From: Pseudidiomarina sp. CB1
GTDB lineage: Bacteria; Pseudomonadota; Gammaproteobacteria; Enterobacterales; Alteromonadaceae
Direction: 5' to 3'
Assembly (NCBI RefSeq): GCF_024752025.1
Contig: NZ_JANTPU010000001.1
Coordinates: forward strand, 1,364,001 to 1,428,000
Length of the DNA: 64,000 bases
Below are positions 38,584 through 47,584 of this stretch, piece after piece; positions within the stretch are counted from its first letter, which is position 1, and every line of letters begins with the position of its first letter. A model generated the notes under the pieces. It did not search any database, was not told where the DNA came from, and was given only the letters and a program-made list of their open reading frames with translations. The position numbers were made by a program, and so were the translations under genes.

Positions 38584-39949
38584 GCGCCACCTCCGCAACG
38601 TGTTGCTTTACCGCCGCTTTAAAGACGTCGCCACGCTCTTGGTAATTGCTAAACATGTCCAAACTAGCGCACGCTGGAGCCAGTAGCACGGTACTGCCTG
38701 GGATAGTTTTGCTGGTCGCCACTTGCACCGCTTCCGCCAAGTCTTTCACTTGGGTGGAGATGCTATGGTGCTGCGCAATACGCGCACCGTCACGGCCAAG
38801 AACGATGAGTTCGTCGACCAATTTCAAGCTTTCTCTGAAGGTACTAAAATCAGCGCCTTTACCGTCGCCTCCGGCAATTAAAATGAGCTTACCTTTCACC
38901 AATGGCCGTAAGCCCTGAATCGCAGCTTCGGCGGCACCAATGTTGGTTGCTTTGGAATCATTGACCCAACGCACACCGTCGTGCTCAGCAACAAGTTCAC
39001 AGCGATGCGGTAAACCGCGGAACTGCCGCAGACAATCAAGCACTGCCGGCGAAAACGCCACGTCCAAGCTGTGCAGCAAGGCTAATGCGGCTTGCGCATT
39101 TAACAAGTTGTGGACACCGGCTAACTGCAGTTCATCGGCGCGAATTAAGGTTTGCCCTGTAAATTGAATACACAGCGTGCCGTCGACTTCAGCTAACCCC
39201 AACAGTCCTGGGCGTTCTTGTTCCGCTTCATCGGTGCCAAAACTAAGTTGTTGCGCAAAGGGTAAGCGTTGTGGTGCGGTACTGCGTTGTTCGCGGTTCC
39301 ATACGCCCTGCTCGGCGTTCAGGTAAATACGCTGTTTACTCGCAGCATAGGCCTCGCGATTGTAATAGCGGTCCAGATGGTCGTCGCTAATGTTGAGCAA
39401 CGCGCCAGCATGTAATTGCAGATCGTGCATACTGTCGAGCTGGAAGCTGGACAACTCGAGCACGTACACCTCGACGTCGTCCGCCAAGGTATCCAACATC
39501 GGCACACCAATGTTGCCACCCACGGCGACTTTTTTACCGGCTGCCGCCAGCAAATCGCCAGTAAGTTGTGTCACCGTTGATTTGCCATTCGACCCAGTAA
39601 TACCTATCACTGGTGCTTGCGCATACTGCGCGAAAATATCCGCGTCACCCACCAACTGGATGCCGGCATCACGCGCCATCTGTAAAGCTGGCATCCGCAA
39701 GTCGAGGCCTGGACTAACAATGAGCACATCACAGGCCAGCAAAGTGCCAACGTTGAGCGGTCCGCAATGGAGTTCTAAGGAACTATCGAGTTCACGTAAC
39801 TGTGCTGCTTGTGGTGGCTCATCACGGGTATCGAACACCAATGGATGAATACCTTGCTGCAGTAAGAAGCGCACACACGACATGCCCGACTGGCCGAGAC
39901 CGACCACGCCGACTAAATCGTAAGTGTGCAGAGCAGCAAGATAACTCAA
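38576..39949 (-). CDS. murD: UDP-N-acetylmuramoyl-L-alanine--D-glutamate ligase
   Basis: Adds D-Glu to the peptidoglycan precursor; 457 residues. Features: GLGQSGMSCVRFLL at the N terminus, the P-loop GSNGKSTVTQL near residue 115, LELSSFQLD, NISDDHLDRY, and the C-terminal domain with NDSKATNIGAAEAAIQGL and GGDGKGADF. It starts 18 bases after mraY ends. Confidence 0.97.
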   Translation of the reverse strand: MSYLAALHTYDLVGVVGLGQSGMSCVRFLLQQGIHPLVFDTRDEPPQAAQLRELDSSLELHCGPLNVGTLLACDVLIVSPGLDLRMPALQMARDAGIQLVGDADIFAQYAQAPVIGITGSNGKSTVTQLTGDLLAAAGKKVAVGGNIGVPMLDTLADDVEVYVLELSSFQLDSMHDLQLHAGALLNISDDHLDRYYNREAYAASKQRIYLNAEQGVWNREQRSTAPQRLPFAQQLSFGTDEAEQERPGLLGLAEVDGTLCIQFTGQTLIRADELQLAGVHNLLNAQAALALLHSLDVAFSPAVLDCLRQFRGLPHRCELVAEHDGVRWVNDSKATNIGAAEAAIQGLRPLVKGKLILIAGGDGKGADFSTFRESLKLVDELIVLGRDGARIAQHHSISTQVKDLAEAVQVATSKTIPGSTVLLAPACASLDMFSNYQERGDVFKAAVKQHVAEVAHG

Positions 39950-39967
39950 AATAGCTCCTAAGCGTTC

Positions 39968-41050
39968 TTAGCGCAGCTTCAAGGTCGCTAGACCTATCAG
40001 CACGAAGACCAATGACAAGATCCAAAAGCGCACAATGACGCGTGGCTCCGGCCAACCTTTCAATTCGTAATGATGATGAATAGGTGCCATGCGGAATACG
40101 CGTTTACCGCGTAATTTGAACGACCCCACTTGTAACATCACCGAAACGGTTTCCATCACGAACACGCCGCCCATGATGAACAGAATAAGTTCTTGGCGCA
40201 CCATCACCGCAATAATGCCGAGTGCAGCGCCGAGGGTGAGCGAACCAACGTCGCCCATAAACACCTGCGCCGGATAGGTGTTGAACCATAAAAAGCCCAA
40301 GCCAGCGCCGCAAATCGCCGTACACACCACCAGCAACTCGCCAGACAGAGGCAAGTGCGGAATATTTAAGTAGGCAGCAAAGTTCACGTTACCTGAGGCG
40401 TAAGCAAAGATGCCCAGCGCACCAGCCACCATAATGGTCGGTACAATGGCTAGGCCATCAAGACCGTCGGTAAGGTTTACCGCGTTACTGGTTCCCACCA
40501 CGACAAAGTAAGCCAACAAAATGTACAGCATGCCTAGTTGCGGCATCACGTCTTTAAAGAACGGCACCAGCAGTTGCGTTTCGGCGCCAACGGTTGCGTT
40601 GGCATACAGGTAAACGGCCGCCACTGTAGCAATCACCGATTGCCAAAAGTACTTCCACTTGGCTGGCAAGCCACGTGAGTTTTTCTGCACTACTTTGCGA
40701 TAGTCATCGACAAAGCCGACCAAACCGAAGCCAACCACCACGCCTAATACCACTTGCACATAGCGATTCGATAAGTCGGCCCACAGCAACGTTGACAGTA
40801 AGATGGCAGCAATGATCAATACACCACCCATGGTCGGCGTGCCCGACTTACTCAAATGACTTTGCGGACCATCATCGCGAACCGCTTGGCCAATTTGCAG
40901 CCGCTGCAAATAACGAATCATGCGCGGCCCCATCCACAAGGCCACTAACAAAGCAGTCAGCACGCTCAGAATTGCGCGCATCGTCAGGTACGACACGACA
41001 TTGAAGCCGGTCGCAAACTGCGTTAAATATTCAGCAAGCCAAACTAGCAT
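39968..41050 (-). CDS. mraY: Phospho-MurNAc-pentapeptide transferase
   Basis: Ten-helix membrane enzyme of 360 residues that makes lipid I from UDP-MurNAc-pentapeptide and undecaprenyl phosphate. Catalytic landmarks: the KSGTPTMGG loop, FVDDYRKV with the Asp pair, [10 protein letters not shown], and the His cluster [12 protein letters not shown]. The length equals E. coli MraY. The stop precedes murD; the start overlaps murF by seven bases. Confidence 0.97.
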   Translation of the reverse strand: MLVWLAEYLTQFATGFNVVSYLTMRAILSVLTALLVALWMGPRMIRYLQRLQIGQAVRDDGPQSHLSKSGTPTMGGVLIIAAILLSTLLWADLSNRYVQVVLGVVVGFGLVGFVDDYRKVVQKNSRGLPAKWKYFWQSVIATVAAVYLYANATVGAETQLLVPFFKDVMPQLGMLYILLAYFVVVGTSNAVNLTDGLDGLAIVPTIMVAGALGIFAYASGNVNFAAYLNIPHLPLSGELLVVCTAICGAGLGFLWFNTYPAQVFMGDVGSLTLGAALGIIAVMVRQELILFIMGGVFVMETVSVMLQVGSFKLRGKRVFRMAPIHHHYELKGWPEPRVIVRFWILSLVFVLIGLATLKLR

Positions 41051-42477
41051 GCCTGGGTTCCTTCTGCGTTTAGGCTTGGATGTAATTCGTCAGCACGCGC
41101 TTGCAGTGCCTCAATCACGCGCTCCATGTGGGCACTGCGTGAGCCTTTCACTAAAATAGTGATGGGCGTTGCTGACTGCCGAGTGGTTGCGAGAATTTCG
41201 TTCACTAAGCCATCAAGGCTTGAGAAGTGTTTTCCACCGCGACCATTAAAGACTTCACTGGCGCTTTGACTAAGCACACCCAAGGTAAATAAGTTGTCGA
41301 TTCCCGCTTGGATGGCATAGGCGCCAATCTCTTCATGATATTGCCGCGCTTGCTCGCCAAGCTCTCCCATGTCGCCCAGCACCATGATGCGTAAACCTTG
41401 GTACACGCCCAACATATCCAGCGCCGCTTTCACCGAACCCACGTTCGCGTTGTAGCTGTCATCAATAAGTTTGATGTCTGCGCTCAGTGGCAATATATGC
41501 ATGCGTCCGGGGACTGGCGTTAGTGCCGCCAACGCTCGTTGGGCATCGGCGAGCGGACAACCTACCGCAAGCGCAGCAGCAATAGCTACAAGCGCATTGT
41601 CAACGTTGTGTAAACCCGGCAAGTTGAGCTTAATTTCAGCGGTTTGCGCCGCACCCGCTAGTGCTTCACTAATGTGCACGGTGAAAGCTGCACAACCTTG
41701 TTCGTCCACTTGCACATCGGTGGCGTAGATCGCTGCATTTGGGTCTTGCCCGAACGTCAGGTGTTGGCAATGGGTGATTTGCTTTTGCCAGCAGGGCGCG
41801 AACTCTGAGCGAATCGGCGTTAACGCCAAACCGTCAGCATTCAAGCCCTTAAAAATTTCAGTTTTGGCACGAAACACACCGTGCACGCTGCCGAAGCCTT
41901 CAACATGTGCTGGGGCAACATTATTGATAATCGCCACATCCGGTTGGGTTAAGCGTGTGGTGTAGCCAATCTCGCCTTGATGATTGGCACCCAACTCAAT
42001 AATCGCCAAGTCATGCTCTGGCTCGAGCCGCAACAGCGTTAGCGGTACACCAATGTCGTTATTGAAGTTTCCGGCGGTGGCCAGCACGTTGCCTTGCGTG
42101 CGTAAAATCGCCGCCAGCATTTCTTTTACCGTGGTTTTGCCACTACTGCCGGTAATTGCGATGGTTTTCGGTTGCACGCTAGCTTTGACTGCAGCACCGA
42201 GCAGGCCTAACGCATGACGCGTATCTTGCACCACAATCTGTGGCACTTGCTGCTCCGGCAAATTAACTTTGCGCTCCACCAGTAAGGCCTTAGCACCTTT
42301 CGCTACCGCGTCGGCAACGAAATCATGGGCGTCAAACTTCTCGCCTTGTAAAGCGATGAACAAGCACCCTTCGGGTAAGTTGCGGGTATCCGTACTCACC
42401 GCCGCAATGCTGCAATTATCGCCAAACAGTTGGCCATCTACCGCACGAGAAATCCACTGCAGATCAGTCTTAATCAT
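41044..42477 (-). CDS. murF: UDP-MurNAc-tripeptide--D-Ala-D-Ala ligase
   Basis: Adds the D-Ala-D-Ala dipeptide made by DdlB; 477 residues. Seen are the N-terminal uridine domain ([14 protein letters not shown]), the P-loop [12 protein letters not shown] near residue 115, [10 protein letters not shown], and the C-terminal [15 protein letters not shown] and LGDMGELG. It overlaps both murE (8 bases) and mraY (7 bases). Confidence 0.97.
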   Translation of the reverse strand: MIKTDLQWISRAVDGQLFGDNCSIAAVSTDTRNLPEGCLFIALQGEKFDAHDFVADAVAKGAKALLVERKVNLPEQQVPQIVVQDTRHALGLLGAAVKASVQPKTIAITGSSGKTTVKEMLAAILRTQGNVLATAGNFNNDIGVPLTLLRLEPEHDLAIIELGANHQGEIGYTTRLTQPDVAIINNVAPAHVEGFGSVHGVFRAKTEIFKGLNADGLALTPIRSEFAPCWQKQITHCQHLTFGQDPNAAIYATDVQVDEQGCAAFTVHISEALAGAAQTAEIKLNLPGLHNVDNALVAIAAALAVGCPLADAQRALAALTPVPGRMHILPLSADIKLIDDSYNANVGSVKAALDMLGVYQGLRIMVLGDMGELGEQARQYHEEIGAYAIQAGIDNLFTLGVLSQSASEVFNGRGGKHFSSLDGLVNEILATTRQSATPITILVKGSRSAHMERVIEALQARADELHPSLNAEGTQAC

Positions 42478-43960
42478 GTGCGCCTCCCATGGCCTCTGCG
42501 GCCATCAATTCAGCAACAACTGCACGTTCGTCATAGGCGACACGTTCGTGGCCGATGACTTGGTAATCTTCATGCCCTTTACCAGCCAATACCACAACAT
42601 CGTTCGCCTTGGCGGCAGCAATACTCTGTTCGACGGCTTTACGGCGTCCTGCGATAACGCTGATTTGTTCTTCGTTACGCGGCATGCCTGCCAGAATGTC
42701 TTGCACAATATGCGCAGGATCTTCAGTCCGCGGATTATCGTCGGTCACTACCACACGATCGGCGTTAGCAGCGGCCACCGCACCCATTTGTGGACGTTTG
42801 CCGCGGTCGCGGTCACCGCCGCAGCCGAACACGCACCAAAGCTGCCCTTGGCAATGCCGACGTACAGCGGTCAGTACCTGCTGCAGCGCATCTGGCGTAT
42901 GTGCATAGTCAACAATCACTAAAGGTTTACCATGGGCATGGAAGGCTTCCATACGGCCCGGCACCGGTTTGATTTTACTTGCTGCGGCACTAAGTTCGCC
43001 CCAGCTATGCCCTAACTGCGCCGCCGCAACTAGCGCAGCCATCAAGTTATAGACGTTAAACTCACCCAACAACGGCGATGCCACGGTAAACTGCTGGCGT
43101 TGGCCAGCTACCGGTACCGACAAACTAAATTGCGTTCCCGCGTCGCCATAAACAATAGCTTCAGCATACACACAGTGCTGGTGTTGCTGCGGCTGCAAGC
43201 TATAGCGCCAAGCATCGGGGCGGTCGGGCAACCATGCATTAAGCGCGGCGTCGTCAGTATTCAGCACTGCTTGTGCAGTATCTAGCTCGGTGAATAAGCG
43301 CCGCTTAGCACCGGCGTAGTTCGCCATGGTGCCATGGTAATCAAGATGATCACGGCTAATATTGGTCGCCACTCCCACAGTAAAATGCACTGCTTCAACG
43401 CGGCGCTGTACCAGCGCATGCGACGAAACCTCCATCGCCACCACTTCAGCACCTTCGCTGCGTAAGGTAGCCAAGCGTTGTTGCACGGCAATCGGGTCAG
43501 GTGTGGTGTGACTCTCAGGCAGCAAGGCACCTGGGAAACCACTCCCCGTAGTGCCAATAACCCCGGCTTTGACGCCACAGGCTTGCAATAGCTCAGCTAA
43601 GAGATAAGTCACTGAGGTTTTACCGTTGGTGCCGGTAACCCCGACCACCTGCATTGACGCTGAAGGGTCGGCAAAGAAACGCGCGGCGATCGCCGACAAC
43701 TGTTCTTTCAATTGCGGAATTTCCACTACGACGGCGGCACCATGCTCGCGCACACCGTAGCCATCGGACTCACACAACACGACTTGCGCACCGGCGGCGA
43801 CAGCCGCATCAATAAAGTCACGACCATCGACCTGATAACCGGGCACTGCTACAAAGGCGTCGCCGGCCGCGATGGTGCGACTATCCAGTTTTAAACCGCC
43901 AATCTTCAGTGGCGGTAAGTCCATTGGGTAATCAGGGAGGAGCTGCGTTAACTGCATCAT
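42470..43960 (-). CDS. murE: UDP-MurNAc-dipeptide--meso-diaminopimelate ligase
   Basis: Adds meso-diaminopimelate; 496 residues. The P-loop GTNGKTSVTYLL lies near residue 112. The DNPR motif (VTDDNPRTEDP), which selects meso-DAP over lysine, is present, so the organism has DAP-type peptidoglycan, as expected for a Gram-negative. GKGHEDYQ near the end is typical. The start overlaps the ftsI stop (ATGA). Confidence 0.97.
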   Translation of the reverse strand: MMQLTQLLPDYPMDLPPLKIGGLKLDSRTIAAGDAFVAVPGYQVDGRDFIDAAVAAGAQVVLCESDGYGVREHGAAVVVEIPQLKEQLSAIAARFFADPSASMQVVGVTGTNGKTSVTYLLAELLQACGVKAGVIGTTGSGFPGALLPESHTTPDPIAVQQRLATLRSEGAEVVAMEVSSHALVQRRVEAVHFTVGVATNISRDHLDYHGTMANYAGAKRRLFTELDTAQAVLNTDDAALNAWLPDRPDAWRYSLQPQQHQHCVYAEAIVYGDAGTQFSLSVPVAGQRQQFTVASPLLGEFNVYNLMAALVAAAQLGHSWGELSAAASKIKPVPGRMEAFHAHGKPLVIVDYAHTPDALQQVLTAVRRHCQGQLWCVFGCGGDRDRGKRPQMGAVAAANADRVVVTDDNPRTEDPAHIVQDILAGMPRNEEQISVIAGRRKAVEQSIAAAKANDVVVLAGKGHEDYQVIGHERVAYDERAVVAELMAAEAMGGAHD

Positions 43961-45708
43961 TGCGCACCTCCGGCAAAACCCGCAACGCGTAGCTGCGTGT
44001 CTTCAAGATGATCGGGCGGCACGTTCATGGCTCGCAAAGCATCGCCAACGATTTCGGCAAAAATAGGTGCGGATACGGTACTGCCGTAATAGTCATCGCC
44101 GCTAGGTTCGTTCACCGTGACGACCACCGCGATCCGCGGGTCACTGACCGGTGCCACGCCAGCAAATAAGGTAACGTATTCGTCACCGTAGCCACCGGCC
44201 ACCGCTTTACGCGCGGTGCCTGTTTTTCCAGCAACACGATAGCCTGGCACCCGTGCATTTTTGGCGCTGCCGTCGGCCACAACCTGCTCGAGCATACGCA
44301 AAACTGCCTCAGCGTTTTCGCGTTTCACCACTTGGGTGCCCGGCATTAAATTGCCTTCTTCACGGCGCTGAATCGTCAGCGGCCGATACACCCCACCATT
44401 GGCTATCACACTATACGCTTGCGCTAATTGCAGGGTGGTTGCCGTTAAGCCGTAACCAAATGACAGCGTCGCAATTTCAAAGTCTGACCAGCGGGTGCGA
44501 TGCTGAAGCACCCCATAACTTTCTCCAATCATGCCAATTCCTGTGTCGTTACCAAGGCCGACTGCGGCGTAAGTCGCCAGCAGTTGCTCTACGCCAGTGC
44601 GTAGCGCAATCTTGGACGAGCCCATGTTGGAGGAGTTCTGTAAAATCTCCGTAATACTTTGTTCACCGCGATTGATCGGGTCACTCACTCGGCGACCACC
44701 AATCCGCATCCAGCCAGGGCTGGTATCGATTACTTCGTCTTGGCGAATAGCGCCGGCTTCTAGGCCAGCCAAGACCACCAACGGTTTCATTGTTGAGCCT
44801 GGCTCATAAGCATCAGTAATCGCCCGATTGCGCATGCGGTGAGGTTGCAAATCAGCACGATTGTTTGGGTTAAAGGACGGGCTGTTGACCATCGCCAGCA
44901 CTTCGCCAGTGTCAACATCAACAATCACTGCTGAACCCGAGGTTGCCTGATGATAGCGCACGGCTTTTTTTAACTCGGCATAGGCTAGTGACTGCAAACG
45001 TTGATCAATACTTAGCGTTAATTGTTGTGGTTGTTCAGCGGCAGTGACTCGCACTTCCTCAACAACCCGCCCTTGTGCATCCTTGCGATACAGCCGCTCT
45101 CCCGGCTTCCCTGTAAGAACCTCGTTATAGGCCGCTTCAAGCCCTTCAATGCCGCGGCCATCAATATCGGTAAAACCAACCAAGTGCGCAGCTATTTCAC
45201 CCACAGGGTAAAACCGCCGCGACTCGGTTTTTAAATACACACCCGGAATACCCAACTGGCGCACATAATCGGCAACCGCAGGTGTCACTTTACGTTCCAG
45301 ATAGACAAAGCGCCGTGTGGGGTCTTCGACACGCGCCATTAACTCATCGACATCGGTGCGGAAAACTTCGGCCAACGCTAACCAGCGCTCGCGATTAACC
45401 AAACCTTGTTTCTCGTGAATCCGCTTCGGATCAGCCCAAACCGTTTGCACCGGCACGCTTACCGCAAGCTCTCGGCCATGGCGATCAACAATGGTGCCGC
45501 GTTGCACTTCGGTGGGATCAACCCGCAACGATCGACGGTCACCTTCATAGATAAGTTGCTCCGGCTCTACAACTTGGATATACGCCGCACGGGCCACCAA
45601 GCTGGCAAACACCGCAAACAATACAAACAAGGCAAAATAGAAGCGGCCCTGCCCTAAATGCGGCTGGACGATTTTCTTATTACTACGCTTGCGTGGAGTT
45701 ACTGCCAT
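43957..45708 (-). CDS. ftsI: Septal transpeptidase FtsI (PBP3)
   Basis: Class B penicillin-binding protein of 583 residues. It has a basic cytoplasmic start, one TM anchor (FYFALFVLFAVFASLVARAAY split near residues 24-45) and a pedestal domain with RGTIVDRHGRELA. The transpeptidase domain has the active-site Ser in STMKP (near residue 305), then SSN and KTGTARK. It acts with FtsW in septal wall synthesis. It overlaps ftsL by ten bases. Confidence 0.97.
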   Translation of the reverse strand: MAVTPRKRSNKKIVQPHLGQGRFYFALFVLFAVFASLVARAAYIQVVEPEQLIYEGDRRSLRVDPTEVQRGTIVDRHGRELAVSVPVQTVWADPKRIHEKQGLVNRERWLALAEVFRTDVDELMARVEDPTRRFVYLERKVTPAVADYVRQLGIPGVYLKTESRRFYPVGEIAAHLVGFTDIDGRGIEGLEAAYNEVLTGKPGERLYRKDAQGRVVEEVRVTAAEQPQQLTLSIDQRLQSLAYAELKKAVRYHQATSGSAVIVDVDTGEVLAMVNSPSFNPNNRADLQPHRMRNRAITDAYEPGSTMKPLVVLAGLEAGAIRQDEVIDTSPGWMRIGGRRVSDPINRGEQSITEILQNSSNMGSSKIALRTGVEQLLATYAAVGLGNDTGIGMIGESYGVLQHRTRWSDFEIATLSFGYGLTATTLQLAQAYSVIANGGVYRPLTIQRREEGNLMPGTQVVKRENAEAVLRMLEQVVADGSAKNARVPGYRVAGKTGTARKAVAGGYGDEYVTLFAGVAPVSDPRIAVVVTVNEPSGDDYYGSTVSAPIFAEIVGDALRAMNVPPDHLEDTQLRVAGFAGGAQ

Positions 45709-46016
45709 GGGATCAGCACCTCCTGTTTGCCTTCGGGACGTATCATCCCTAACCGCTGACTCGCAATGCGTTCAACCCGGCTATGCTCGGTCAAGGCGGT
45801 CTGCTCGATTTGCAAGTGACGCCATTCAATATCGATTTGATCGCGTTGTGACAACAGGTCGTCACGCTTGATGGTCAGCAAGCGATTCGCATGGGCTACA
45901 TAAATCACCGCGAAAGCGGTGGTGATAATGCAGACAAAGAGCAACAACACCAGCTTCTGCTGGCGTAAGTCACTAAATAACACTGTGAGTAAGCTGGGCA
46001 CGCGGCTAGTTGTCAT
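45699..46016 (-). CDS. ftsL: Cell division protein FtsL
   Basis: A 105-residue bitopic protein: a short N terminus, one TM helix ([22 protein letters not shown] around residues 19-40) and a periplasmic coiled coil (leucines spaced in heptads, residues ~45-85) that pairs with FtsB and binds FtsQ. Identification rests on topology, size and its place between rsmH and ftsI, since FtsL sequences diverge quickly. Confidence 0.93.
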   Translation of the reverse strand: MTTSRVPSLLTVLFSDLRQQKLVLLLFVCIITTAFAVIYVAHANRLLTIKRDDLLSQRDQIDIEWRHLQIEQTALTEHSRVERIASQRLGMIRPEGKQEVLIPWQ

Positions 46017-46953
46017 AAGCTAACCTCTCTGCCACACGCAATACTGAACTCCGCGCCCGTGGGTTGGCGCGTATTTCTTCAGCACTCGGTTTGTGTGCTT
46101 TTCCGATCAAACGTACGGTTTGCCCGCGATCAATTTGGTCATCGCGCAAAGGTAAGCCCGCGGGAATGTCTTTGCCTTTACTCTGCGCTCGTAAAAAGCG
46201 CTTCACTAACCGATCTTCCAAGCTGTGAAAGCTGATCACCGCTAAACGTCCTTGCGGTTTTAACCCGCTAACAGCCGCCTTCAATGCCTCTTCGATTTCG
46301 TCCAACTCACCGTTGACATGAATGCGAATACCCTGAAAACTACGGGTCGCGGGATGTTTGTGCTTGTCTTTAAAAGGCACTGCTTTATCGATTAAATCGG
46401 CTAATTGTTTCGTCGTTTGCAGCGGTACTTCGTCGCGTTGTTGCACAATCGCTTGCGCAATACGCCACGCAAAGCGCTCTTCGCCGTATTCACGGAGCAC
46501 AAACGCAATGTCGTCGGCACTGGCGCGCTGCAAAAACTCAGCGGCAGTTTCGCCACGGCTGGTATCCATGCGCATGTCCAAAGGCCCTTCGCGCATAAAA
46601 CTAAAACCGCGTTCAGCGTCATCGAGTTGTGGGGATGAGACACCAAGATCGAAGAGGATACCGTCAAGTTTTCCGCGCAGTTGCTGCGCATCTAGCACAT
46701 CGTCAAGACGTGAAAAGGGGGTGTGGATAATGGTAAAGCGTGGATCATCTGCCAAGGCTTGCGCAGCCTCAATCGCGGTGGGGTCGCGATCAAGTGCGTA
46801 TAAGCGGCCATCGGCATTAAGTTGCGACAAAATAGCACGTGAGTGCCCCCCTCTTCCGAAGGTGGCATCTAGATATATTCCGTCCGGTCTGATGGCAAGA
46901 GCCTCAAGCGACTCCTGTAACAGCACCGAGACATGTTGCGGCGCTTTTGTCAT
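46006..46953 (-). CDS. rsmH: 16S rRNA (cytosine1402-N4)-methyltransferase
   Basis: SAM-dependent methyltransferase (formerly MraW) of 315 residues. SAM motif [27 protein letters not shown], and the C-terminal [14 protein letters not shown] and [12 protein letters not shown] are all characteristic. The partner methyltransferase for the same nucleotide, RsmI, is encoded at 50192-51043. The start overlaps the mraZ stop by one base. Confidence 0.97.
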   Translation of the reverse strand: MTKAPQHVSVLLQESLEALAIRPDGIYLDATFGRGGHSRAILSQLNADGRLYALDRDPTAIEAAQALADDPRFTIIHTPFSRLDDVLDAQQLRGKLDGILFDLGVSSPQLDDAERGFSFMREGPLDMRMDTSRGETAAEFLQRASADDIAFVLREYGEERFAWRIAQAIVQQRDEVPLQTTKQLADLIDKAVPFKDKHKHPATRSFQGIRIHVNGELDEIEEALKAAVSGLKPQGRLAVISFHSLEDRLVKRFLRAQSKGKDIPAGLPLRDDQIDRGQTVRLIGKAHKPSAEEIRANPRARSSVLRVAERLAYDN

Positions 46954-47411
46954 TATAATGAGAAGTCTTGTAGTCGTTCACTGAGTGCCAAGTCGTCTTG
47001 TTGTTCCGCTGCCATGTCAGTGGCAATTTGTTCATGCCATGCCGCTTCAGACCAGAGTTCGAACTTATTCAACTGACCGATAATCATGATTTTCTTCTCC
47101 AAGTCTGCGTGTTGACGCAGCGTTGGCGCAATCAAGATACGGCCATTTTTGTCCATCTGGCAGTCTTCGGCGTGACCTAACAATAGGCGCTGGAGACGAC
47201 GCTCTGCGGGGTTCATGCTGGATAAGGTGGTAAGTTTTTGTTCGATGATTTGCCATTCTGGCAATGGATAAAGCAGCAAGCACGGTTGCTTGATATCGAT
47301 GGTGCAAACCATTTGGCCATCGCAATCCAGCATAAGGCTCTTGCGATACTTGGTCGGTATCGCCAGTCGGCCTTTGTCATCTAGACTTAATGCTGCTGCA
47401 CCACGAAACAT
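46953..47411 (-). CDS. mraZ: Transcriptional regulator MraZ
   Basis: A 152-residue, AbrB-like ring-forming DNA-binding protein that represses its own dcw operon. The two half-domains each hold a DxxxR motif: [11 protein letters not shown] near residue 10 and [12 protein letters not shown] near 90. The start was chosen at MFRGAAALS, giving exactly the E. coli length; a longer frame to 47447 would run into the operator. The boxes it is expected to bind lie directly upstream at 47421-47446. Confidence 0.96.
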   Translation of the reverse strand: MFRGAAALSLDDKGRLAIPTKYRKSLMLDCDGQMVCTIDIKQPCLLLYPLPEWQIIEQKLTTLSSMNPAERRLQRLLLGHAEDCQMDKNGRILIAPTLRQHADLEKKIMIIGQLNKFELWSEAAWHEQIATDMAAEQQDDLALSERLQDFSL

Positions 47412-47420
47412 AAAATTTGA

Positions 47421-47446
47421 TCCACTATTACCCACAAATCCCCACA
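47421..47446 (-). promoter_or_regulatory. MraZ-binding repeats upstream of mraZ
   Basis: On the coding strand, three GTGG(G/A) boxes occur at ten-base intervals (GTGGGG, GTGGGT, GTGGAT), the spacing known for MraZ operators (TGGGN repeats with five-base spacers). They lie between the -10 box and the start codon, so bound MraZ would block transcription of the whole dcw cluster. Confidence 0.85.
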
Positions 47447-47453
47447 ATGTGAC

Positions 47454-47483
47454 AGTCTAGGTGCCGATCTTTCCCACTGTCAA
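47454..47483 (-). promoter_or_regulatory. dcw promoter (Pmra-like)
   Basis: A perfect -35 TTGACA (47478-47483) and a -10 TAGACT (47454-47459) are separated by 18 bases. They lie just upstream of the MraZ boxes, making this the main promoter of the division and wall operon. Confidence 0.8.
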
Positions 47484-47584
47484 GAAAAAATAGGAAGTTT
47501 GCGGTGTGCGACGGGACTTGACGCAACAGCAAATGTGCTAGATGATGCGATAGCAACGTAGACAACAAGAACAATAAATAAACA